Part shown: positions 55,227 to 64,000 of the stretch, piece after piece
How positions within the stretch are numbered: position 1 is the stretch's first letter
How the letters are laid out: each line of letters starts with the position of its first letter
Assembly: GCF_016920785.2 (NCBI RefSeq)
Contig: NW_024609835.1
Span: 79,784,795 to 79,848,794 of the forward strand
Reading direction: 5' to 3'
Source: Ixodes scapularis
Taxonomy: Eukaryota; Arthropoda; Arachnida; Ixodida; Ixodidae
DNA length: 64,000 nucleotides
Made by a program: the position numbers and the translations under genes
The notes under the pieces: model-generated
Seen by the model: the letters and a program-made list of their open reading frames with translations, nothing else
The model's database searches: none
What the model was told of the DNA's origin: nothing

Positions 55227-57000
55227 TACTCATTTTCTTAAATACAGTTTTGACATTCCGCCATTTTCCGGGTTTTTCGGTATAAAGTGGGGTGGGCGTG
55301 GCAGGGCAAACGTGAACATTCTTTCGAGCAACCGAATCCCGTGGCTAGCTCCGATTAGCTACGGTGACTTTAACTGAGCTCGTGAAAACATCGCTTTTTT
55401 GCCGACTGTGACTCATATTTCAGCCAAAAGTTCGTACAATGAAGGTTCTTCCCTCGCCTTCCCAAAAGCGTCTTTTGTTTCTATAAAGTTTCCCCCCAAA
55501 AAATCCTCAAACCAAAGGTGTGGTTTTTGCGGAAGTAAAGATGCCACCCTGAGGCGCAAACAGACCAAGAAAAGACCTACGAGAACAATGCAGACTTAAG
55601 TGTCAAGAAATAAGAAAAAGAAGAAAATGAGAACTGGACATATACAAAAGAGTAGACATCTTTGTTTTGCTTTTTGTATACTTGACACCGCTAAGGCAAA
55701 ACGTCGACGTTTTTTCTTTCTTTCTTCATGTTGTCAGTCCGGCACTTTTGCTCTCGCGAACGCTGTCTGTAAGCGGAAATAGACCGGTGTCACCAAGCGA
55801 ACTGCACAGGCGCGCGCATTCCGGAAGTGGTGCCGCCGCCATGCTACTTGTAGTCATCCCTTCCCAGCTTCCCGGCTGCATAGGGCTGCGCGTACGTACA
55901 TCATCATAGATTATCATTTGGCTCGCCCCGGTATCACCTTGATTCTCTTGCATGTTTTCACTTCATAAGATTGTGTTGTTTGTGATGCCTTACTTTACTC
56001 ACCAAGTGAAGAAAAGCAGTTTCAGTCGTCTTATCGCTTTAGAATCGCTTTGTCTTCTGCTTCGTCGTCGTCTGCTTCTTCGTCTTCGTGAACGCGTGAG
56101 CCCACTGCCGTTCACGGGGTAATCCCACTGCGGCCGCGGAAAAAACAAAACAAAAAAATCAACGGCGCCACTACTCGAGCATTCCGACTCCTCGGACGTC
56201 TCAATTACCTTGCCAAGAAGTGAACATCTAGTGCAATAGCAAAGAACAAAAAAATTCGAGGGACCATCGGCTCGGTGTAGCACCACGGATCAGCATCAAA
56301 TATGATGAAAAACTGAAATTGGTGGTGCTCAGTCTTGTGCATAACGTTTAATCAGCCATCAAGTAAGAGGAGCTAAATAGACTTTCTCGGTCAGCGTTAG
56401 TTTTCTAGAAGTTGTTTCATTCTGGTTGGCAGCCTGTGCGACAGGGTGCTGAAGAACTGCGGGAGAAGCCTGCACACAAAGAACTGATCTACAGAAAGGC
56501 CATGCCTGACGCGCCGTAATAATTGGCATTTATCAAAAGAAGCAACCATGCCAGATACCTGAAAGCTTGGGGGGAGATAGATTTTTCGTGCACAGTTTTT
56601 ATTCAGTTTTATTTTTTTTGTTGCGCAAGGTCCGAACGCTAATAGTCGCCCGACGGGGGAAGCTTTTTTCTGCGGTCTCGAGTGGTGCTGGTGCAGAGTG
56701 GATCAGTAACACCAGCCTAATAGACCACCACAATATGGATGAGGTTCATTTGTTACATTTTCGGCGGTAAGTACGTGTTGCACTTCTAAATTGCATTATG
56801 TAATGTTTTCGCGTTAATATGAAAAAAAAAATGAAGGCTGCTTCCGAAAAAAAGTAGTTTTATATCAAGTGTTGCATATCGGGAATCGCTGCTCTTTTTT
56901 AGTGATTGTCGTGATCCTTTGAAGCACAGTTGTGCTTGAAACATGTCGTCGCACTAACAGTTATAACCACCAAAATACACCGAGTAAGAAGTGTATTAAA
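55227..57000. other. No gene recognised
   Basis: A frame near 55399-55599 ends CGFCGSKDATLRRKQTKK, a lone Cys-x2-Cys that I do not regard as a domain. A CTTCGTCGT-rich run lies at 56050-56090. A GATCAGTAACACCAG-like patch near 56700 precedes ATG 56735 without a supported gene. Confidence 0.3.
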
Positions 57001-57515
57001 AACGGCCTCCGCAAGGCAGTGCGGAGGTCCTATTTGAGATAGACCAACGAATAGGCCGCTGCGGAGCAAATGGTCAGAGAGATTCCAGCTTACGGAACAC
57101 TTCGGCACGCTCTATGTCTCGTGCCCTGTAATCTTACATATTTTAGCTGACGTGCAATAATTGGATATAAATTATGAAGAAAATCGCGAAACAAATCGTA
57201 AAACGCTATTTTTCCTGCCGCTCTGTCCGGCTCTGTCGACCTTTCTTTGCCATGCTTCTTTCTTGCAGGAAGACATAATATCCAAGGCCTTTTTGCCTGG
57301 TGCTGTTACTATAGCTCCGTGGCATACAACATGTGAAGCCACGGATTGAAAACCATGAGTCAACACCTGGCTAAAAGTCTCGTGCTAACCCGAAAATTTC
57401 CAAACGCCGGGCGTACAATGCGCACCGACGCGGCCGGAAAACTGGGGAGAACTACAGGTACCAGAATGCACGGCGGCAGCGGTGGCGTCGTGCAACTCCT
57501 CGTGAGATCGGTCTA
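57001..57515 (-). repeat. Dispersed repeat, inverse copy of 12190-12662
   Basis: See the partner at 12190-12662. This copy is slightly longer, ends near GATCGGTCTATTG, and is about three quarters identical by eye. Confidence 0.65.
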
Positions 57516-58440
57516 TTGATAAGCAGAGAATAGTACAGGAAACGAACTAGGAGCTGGGTGACCTCTCAAAATGCCAACAAAGTGTCCCCCAACGTTCAGT
57601 GCTTTTCTGAACACAACCTACACTGTTAGCAAGTCCCGTGTATTTGGCGAATATTTGGGGTGAAAAACACGCCATTTACACAAATTACCATAAATTTACA
57701 CGATGAGTAACGGATAATTCGTTCAGAAATCATGCGAGCTTGTAAAAAACGTGTTTTGGTTCGGTCATACACGCATAACCGTGTAGCCGACCTCGAAAAC
57801 ACGCATTGCCCCCGTCGACGACCGCGGCATTGCCGGCTATCGAAGCACCGGAATGCTTGGGGACACACTTAGAAAAGACCGTCGAGACAAATGCCGCGGA
57901 AAGAAACATGTCTCGGAGACAGATATGCACCAAAAGCAATTGCGCCATGTCGCAGGACGTTGGCGAAACCAACGCTTACCGGGCTCGCCGCCATCTTCTG
58001 GTCGATGGCAACGCGGCTTGCTTCATGTCGCCCATGTTTGTATTTAGTTTAGGGGTCCTGATAACAGTTTCTTAGACACCACAAATAAAGTTATGGGTCT
58101 AATTATTCGTTCCAAACAGTTAAAATGGATATAAAAAGCGTGTCCTCGATGTGAACACGTGACATTGCAGTTGTTTCGTTTTTGCTTCAACCTTCAACTG
58201 CAAGCGATCTGGCGATCTGGCCACGGCGCAAGCAGCGCAAGCGCAACGCCGATGTACGCTGGAAGCAAGCGCCGGTTGGCTTTCGTTGTTTTTGTTTGAC
58301 CGGAGAAAATCTGGCAAGTACGCATGGCGTCGCTACTGTTTTGGTTTGACGGGACGCGAGAAGCTTCGCATAAAGCTTCGGAGTTTGCGAGCACATAGTG
58401 AAGACGTGACCGGAGAAGTGCCCCTGTGATGTTCCTGGAA
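57516..58440. other. No gene recognised
   Basis: Overlapping ORFs on both strands (57626-58577) come from GC-rich sequence. No domain or conserved copy was seen. Confidence 0.3.
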
Positions 58441-58449
58441 GACGGAAAG

Positions 58450-58830
58450 TAGCATTCGTAATCGTCGTGTGTGCTTTGAAAGCGAAGGGAGTCACAGGGT
58501 CCACGAGTTCGCAACCACAAGCCAAGGTTCACGACAGCGCGGCGTTGACTTCGGCGATCTCGTTCTGTTTGGTGCAACCCGGCGATGCGAAAAAGAGCTG
58601 AAACATTCGTCGTGTGTGGTGCGGTGCTTTGTATTCTGGGTCTGTTTGAACCACGCTTTTAACACGGAGCGCAAATTGTTTGTTGCGTGGTGGAGGTTCA
58701 ACGGGTACAGTCCCGTCGTCGTCAGCTGATCCGGTCCAGCTGGTCCGGGAGGACGCAGCGAGCGTTTTTAAAAGTGAATCTTCCCTCGTTCCGTTTCGAA
58801 CTGTGGAAGTATCCCGACACATACCGTGAG
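58450..58830 (+). repeat. Diverged direct duplication, copy 1
   Basis: GCAACCACAAGCCAAGGTTC, TTCGGCGATC, AAAGAGCTG and GTGAATCTTCC...CTGTGGAAG match copy 2 at 59380-59770 in the same order. This copy ends near CACATACCGTGAGTAAG, a good splice-donor match. It could be a non-coding first exon that was duplicated. No coding sequence is evident. Confidence 0.5.
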
Positions 58831-59379
58831 TAAGAAGCAGCGGGCGTTTTCAACAAAATTACGTTGTTTTAATTGAATAATGGACTCCGGATTGAATCTG
58901 CCGTTTTTTATGCTTCGTGTTGGACTGCGTTTGCATAGCGACGCACACCGCTCGAGTATGATTCGGTCCTGCAACGAGTTTGTTGCGGCAATCATGCGGC
59001 GTGAATAAATGAGGGCAAGGTTTCCTACCTGCCCACAGATGCATGTACTGAGACCATTTTTTATGTTGTGAAAGTAGTGCTCTTTCTTTATTTTGGAAGA
59101 CGCGTTGGTGCATTTATTATGGGACAATCACTTGAGAGTTGAGAAATTAGAGAGCGAGCAAGCTTTCTCAACTTTGCCTCTTTCTCTCTGGCACTGTCCT
59201 GTTTCAGTTTCAGTAGGCATATCTACTAGCAGGTACAAACTGCTCTAAAGCAGGTAAAAAACGGGAAGCTTAGGACTGTGCGGACTCCGTGTTTCGCGCT
59301 TTTCGCAAGGTGACAGGGTAAATGCTTTTGTGAGATATGCGGAATATGCAAGCGATTTTGTTACGCCTGTCGTTTGCGT

Positions 59380-59770
59380 CTCTCCAGCAAAACGAATAAG
59401 ATGATCTACTACAAAGGCGCAATCACAAGCCAAGATTTAAGATAGCAGTCGTTTGCTTCGGTGATCCGTGTAGCTGTATTTTACCCTGCTCTCTGCAACA
59501 CCGTGTCATGACGAAGAGCTGGAATGGTCACGGTTTGTGCTGGCCTCCCGGTTGACAGAAACCCGCGTCGCCCGCATCGGCACCGAGTGCGCTTGGGCTG
59601 TTGATGCTCCAGCCTTTCATCCGCGGCTTGCCGCCAGCTCATCCTGCTGCTCAACGGTGAGGAAGCGGCGAGAGTAACCTCGGAAGTGAATGTAAATCCT
59701 CATTCATTCAGTTATCCGGTGTCAAAGTGTGGAAGATGTCCAACGTGTACTGAGGGCGGGAACTACGAGC
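59380..59770 (+). repeat. Diverged direct duplication, copy 2
   Basis: GCAATCACAAGCCAAGATTT, TTCGGTGATC, GAAGAGCTGGAA and GTGAATGTAAATCCTC...GTGTGGAAG parallel copy 1. The donor-like site is changed (GTACTGAGGG). The period is about 930 bases. Confidence 0.5.
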
Positions 59771-60950
59771 GTTTTGCCTTGCTTTTATAACCGAAACCAG
59801 AACAACGAGATATCTGCCTTGCGTACTCTAAAATGACGGAAGCAATAAGTTTCAACAGGTCGAGTACGTCACCGGGGATGTAGGCGAGACGGTGCACACT
59901 ATTTAAACGCTTGCAGTATCCACGAGTGGTACCAGGAAAGCGACGTCAACAGAGAAGGAGCTCGCGATTCAGCATAATACACTGCTACGGGCCCGTGTAT
60001 CTTCAAAGTTCGGGGTGGTGGCAGTATAAAAAAAAGACGCATCAGCGCCCCACACCAGTGTTCACGAATAACACCGGTCACAAACTCCCAAGCCCCACCG
60101 CTCTTCTCGACACCGACACGACGTACGACAACAAACTGCATCAAAACGCCCCAAAAGTGAAGGCGTCTGCTCCCGTACTGCAACTGCTGCAACTAGCGGA
60201 AGTGAAGTGTTGGGCGGATGTCCGGATGTCCTTCACAAAAATATATAAAAAATGCTTTGCGCAAGGATCATTTTCATTTATTATTGTATACGTAATGACA
60301 AAATCCCAATAATTTGTTTTTCTATCTGATTCATGCTAGTCGGACTGCTCATAACACTGGTCAAGCAAGAAAATAACAAAAATTTGAACTTTTTCATGAC
60401 CGGTTTAAGATTTATTGTTAACATATCATTATTTATTGCAACGGACTAGCATTATAGATTTTGCCTCCATACTTTTTAAATGCAAACAGTTCTAACACAC
60501 GGCTGTCCATTGCGCCGTGTTTTGTGTATTCTTCTATAAATCTGTAATGGTCAGTGACCAAGGAGCTCACCCGCACATGTGAAGCTTATATGCGCCGCGG
60601 GGAGAAATGGATATCGAGTAGGAAGTGTCGGGCGTTTTGTCGGTTGTTGTGTTTGTGTATATGGCGGTGCCGTGTAGCTGTGTGCTGTGTTGACTGCGTT
60701 GTATGTAGGGTTGCTGTGTGGCCGTGGTCGTTCCCAGTGTTAACAGACTCGTCTTTTTTTAAAAAACAGGCTGCTAGAAATCTCGATAGGTGGCGCAAGT
60801 TACCGCCCGATTCTAAATAGTTTGCTCAAGTTATTTATCCATGTGAGTTCGGCATTCGTTTTTTTCTTTTTTTGTCTAGCGGCTCGTTGAAGCTATTGAC
60901 GCCGCCGACCGCCGACAACACACGTACGTACCTTTGCAAGTAGGTACGTC
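59771..60950. other. No gene recognised
   Basis: ORFs at 59911-60312 and 60554-60820 have no recognised domain. Confidence 0.3.
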
Positions 60951-60959
60951 CGCCGCTTG

Positions 60960-61110
60960 GAGACTTTACTGTGTATAAAAGACATCGAACGAGAACTAAC
61001 GCGCCCGGTGTGCTTTCAATTCGGCTGAAAGGCGAGCGGCTCGCTGGGCTCGTCTCTCGCCTGTTCTCGGCCGCTGGCCGCCATGCTTCATAAGGAACAC
61101 GCTCGAAACG
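60960..61110 (+). promoter_or_regulatory. Possible TATA promoter
   Basis: TGTGTATAAAAGAC (TATA at about 60974) lies at the start of a CpG-rich patch. GCCGCTGGCCGCCATGC near 61072 gives a good start-codon context. No exon structure downstream could be confirmed. Confidence 0.25.
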
Positions 61111-61480
61111 GTTTTGCGGAAGGCAGACACGGTGTAGCGTGTTAAGTTTACACAGCAACTCATGTGTAGACGAAAAACACAGATGGCCTCGTGTAAAACG
61201 AACACGTTTCGACGTGTCCGCTATGGGACAACGGTTTACACGTCTGGGCGTGTTATTTTTGCTAACAGTGTACTTGAAGAAGGTGCGTCCACTGCCGTGG
61301 CTATCATGTCGGTTCTCTCTGTTATCCATTCACTCATATCCTGTGCCAAGTTCGTTTATAGTGAACTCCCCGTATAGGAAATATGAATTGTAGTTAAACG
61401 GTGCGTCTAAGGTGCGCCGCAGGATGTGATATTCAGCGATGTCACCGTTTGTCACCCCCACACTTCGGTGTTTACCAAAC

Positions 61481-61512
61481 ACAAGGCCTGTGCACATGCC
61501 CACAGGCCTTGT
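61481..61512. repeat. Hairpin, 12-bp arms
   Basis: ACAAGGCCTGTG and CACAGGCCTTGT flank eight bases. The loop half CATGCC can alternatively pair with the following GGGCATG. Confidence 0.7.
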
Positions 61513-61944
61513 GGGCATGTTCGTGTAATTTTTTTTAATAGAGCGCGGGGCATAGTGTAATGAAAAACACCAACAATTAGTGAAGTGACGTTAAGTGCCA
61601 AATCTCCTCCGAGAGCAGTCGTCAGAGGATGCGAACTTGACCCACTTGGGCTTTTGTGCTGAGCTGGGCGGGGTGCATGCTGCATTGTTCATGCACGCCG
61701 TAGTGGTAACAAAGAAGCCTCTCCTCCCCCTCACCGGAGAACACGAACTCCAGCTGAACGCTGACGCCGCACGCTGAGCCATCTTATTTGTTGTCCACAT
61801 CCATCTAGTTCTAAAGTTAACCACTTGGGGCGCCACGGTCTGATCTCTTCCCCGAAAGCTAAAGCGACCTCTTTCGTGTTGCCCCAAAAATGTTTTGTAA
61901 CATCTATCAGTGATATTGCCACGTGCGTTGCCCAGCGAGCGCGT

Positions 61945-62165
61945 GGCTGCGTGGCCGAATGGTTACCGCGCTTGGCTCTCGCGCGGAGGTTCTTGCGCGG
62001 AGGCTCCGGGTTCGATACCAGAAAACGGACTCCTCTTTTATTTATTCTTTCAACTTGACATTCTCGTAAGTTCGAAAACCTTGTCGTCTGATCGACAAGG
62101 TTTCGCCGACATCGACGCCTGCGACGCTAGCCTTTCTCTTGCAGCAGAAGCGCTAAAGTAGACTC
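61945..62165 (+). mobile_element. tRNA-headed SINE (ACATCGACGCCTGCGACGCTA family)
   Basis: The A box is GTGGCCGAATGGTTACCGCG and the B box is CTCCGGGTTCGATACC. The body contains TCGCCGACATCGACGCCTGC followed by GACGCTAGCC, as in 36270-36610. It ends near a CTCACACTCACACT simple repeat. The T-arm pairing is poor, so it is unlikely to be a working tRNA gene. Confidence 0.6.
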
Positions 62166-62514
62166 ACTCACCCTCACATTCACACTCACACTCACACCAG
62201 AAAAACGGTCACTCACGTCGCGCTGACTTTCAACTCAAATTGTATTTTCGTCTTTTGTTTTTGTTTGGAAACAAGTTCACCCCATTAAACGTTTAGTTTC
62301 TTCAGTTATTCGCCGCCTCATCATTTATGATTAGTGAGAATATTTTGCTCTTTTTAGTCGGACTGCATGATATAGCCCCACGATATTTTTTTTTCTGTTT
62401 TGTGGTGTTGCGTGCTGATAAACCATTCTGGTAACCCAGATTTGCGTAGCTGCATAATTGTCGTTGTCAATGAAGTCGATACAAATTAATCAATGCGGAA
62501 GTATCTTCAAAAGT

Positions 62515-62659
62515 AACTGAAATACATTTCTAAGTATTTGTACTCTGCTCAAGATACTTTACAGTGAAATTAGCTTGAGTAGTATTTTAAATATTTTATG
62601 ACGCAGGTATTTAGTAACTTAACTTAAATACTTTTATCGAGTATTTTGCCCAACACTTG
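62515..62659. mobile_element. AGTATT-rich hAT-like remnant, right end
   Basis: The right terminus read inward is CAAGTGTTGGGCAAAATACT, close to common hAT ends (CAGTGTTGGGC...). A left end is not visible. It abuts the B box of a SINE. Confidence 0.45.
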
Positions 62660-62880
62660 TTCAATTCCCACCCCTGCCCGCTTCGATCTGGATGAGCATC
62701 GTACCGGCGTGCCGTCGTGTATCACTACTGCGTGGTGCATGTTAAGGACCCCAGGCTAGCGGTTGTACCGCACTGGCTAGATTGCTCATTTACAGCGAGT
62801 GACTCGTCGCAACTTTGAAATGGCTGACCAGCTTCACGCCGTATAAATATCCATACAATCCCCTCAATGCCTTAAAGAAG
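62660..62880 (+). mobile_element. SINE body (same family as 10790-11090), head displaced
   Basis: TTCAATTCCCACCC is the tail of the B box. GATGAGCATCGTACCGGCGT, TATCACTACTG and AGGCTAGC.GTTGTACCGCACTGGC match the - strand copy. The tRNA-like head is separated from it by the AGTATT element. Confidence 0.6.
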
Positions 62881-64000
62881 CAGGGTCATTCCATGTCAAA
62901 GGAGACGGCAATTTTCGTCGTATTTTGGATATGCTTGAAAAAAATAATATGAATAAAGACAGGTTTGAAAGTAAGGCTGGTTAAGTTTGAGGGCTGAATT
63001 ACGTTTAGTTTTGCTGACGTCATGCTCCAAAGTGCGGGGAATCGGAGAAAACCTGTATACCGAAAAATTGCTGAAAAAAAGCTATTCTTACCACATAATC
63101 TGACGTTTGCATGCAATCGATCCTTAATATAATCTATCTTACCTTGAAAGTAAAACATATTTTGCCGCCATTTTGGGTCCAGACAGGCACTCCGAACCCT
63201 AGCAAATTTTAAAGATTTCTTGATTTTTTTAGTCAACTTGAAATTAAAGTTTGACTAAGAAACTTTTTTCACCTATATTTCTTAACCTTATGCTCGATTA
63301 GGTTGAATTGCAATTATAAAAAAAATATTCGGACAGTTTTTAAATAAATGGTGAATATATCACTGTCTTCAAAACGGCCATATAGAGGGTAAGAGAAATC
63401 CATGTGGGGAACGGTGCTCATATTTTCTGCAAAGGCCGAAAAGTTAACCAACCCCCTCTGTTCAACATATAGAAAAATTAGAAAAGTGCTCTTTAATATT
63501 TTGGAGAAATTATTTTTTAAATATGAGGCCGAACAACATCGCCTCCAGGTGCCCACCTCGTCAGCAACGCACGCCGTCGACTGGTACGGTCGAGCGAAAC
63601 ACTGCACGGGGAACTTAATTTCGTTAATTATATTTGTATAGCTAACGCTAAGAATCTTGACATTACGACATGTCTATTTATAGTGACTAGAAATAACTTT
63701 TTTTTTGTTGTTCTAAACAATATGTTTGGGTGCGCTTGAAAGTTGAATAGCGACAACTCGAAATAATGTTTGGGATACCTTTTATCAAAGCCGAAACAAA
63801 GCACATTTGTAGTTCATCGACATTTCTTTTCTTCCTTATGTACATGAATATAATATATAGTCCAGAAATACTATATACAGATGTCACTCAGATAAGATAT
63901 CAATATACCAGAAAGGGCAGGCGAATACTCATATTTAGGGGTTTTCCGAGAGGAGCACAACACAAAACTTTTTTTCATATAGGGGAGACATATATTTTAC
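62881..64000. other. No gene recognised
   Basis: This is AT-rich. ORFs at 62886-63236 and 63314-63607 have low-complexity Phe/Lys composition and no domain. Confidence 0.35.

Noticed and set aside
55399..55599. Zinc-finger-like CGFCGS
   Set aside because: A single Cys-x2-Cys with no second pair and no conserved flank.
60835..61329. 164-codon - strand ORF
   Set aside because: Low-complexity Arg/Ser composition with no recognisable domain, and a TATA-like signal of the opposite strand lies inside it.
61945..62040. Possible tRNA gene with A and B boxes
   Set aside because: The arms do not pair into a cloverleaf, and the downstream body is shared with another SINE copy.

Overview
The window is eukaryotic, intron-bearing and very repeat-rich. 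It looks like an arachnid genome, most likely a hard tick. This is an inference from three things: a small secreted cysteine-rich IGFBP-like gene family, tRNA-headed SINEs, and APE-type non-LTR retrotransposons with L1-like ORF1 proteins. No bacterial signals (operons, ribosome binding sites, CRISPR) are present. Almost all open reading frames over 60 codons are chance ORFs or transposon relics.

The only host gene I can assemble with confidence is a three-exon gene on the + strand (24060-27487, poly(A) signal at 27651). It encodes a 108-residue secreted protein with the CGCC core of an insulin-like-growth-factor-binding (IGFBP) N-domain and a His-rich tail. Two relatives lie on the same strand. 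At 215-530 there is a decayed last exon plus 3' UTR. At 38102-38151 and 47227-47350 there are a signal-peptide exon and a cysteine exon carrying an in-frame stop; they are about 9.1 kb apart, and the interval holds a 4.4-kb retrotransposon. The locus is therefore a small tandem family with one apparently intact member and two ruined ones.

Retrotransposons: a + strand non-LTR element (40359-44735) has ORF1 with a 2A-like motif and ORF2 (endonuclease, reverse transcriptase), broken by frameshifts, a stop and a nested MITE. A - strand reverse-transcriptase element occupies 48240-50310 and a second decayed one 50220-52200. Endonuclease (14722-15391) and ORF1 (16651-17300) fragments lie on the - strand. 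A frameshifted Gag with a CCHC zinc knuckle lies at 36760-37567 (-).

DNA transposons are mostly non-autonomous. Two long hAT-like elements have pentamer-rich subterminal regions (3904-6433 and 29673-32997), and a 737-bp hAT element (30356-31092) is nested in the second. There are TA-flanked foldback elements (28939-29249, 41905-42347, 54441-55226), a TAA-flanked Harbinger-like MITE (33368-33557) and several unclassified hairpin MITEs. At least three tRNA-headed SINE families are present. A 57-bp-period minisatellite at 20160-20560 repeats a palindrome plus CRE/E-box-like sites. The remaining stretches (roughly 13-14.7, 18-20, 25-26.8, 34-36, 44.7-47.2, 52.6-54.2, 55.2-57 and 63-64 kb) show no gene I can support.
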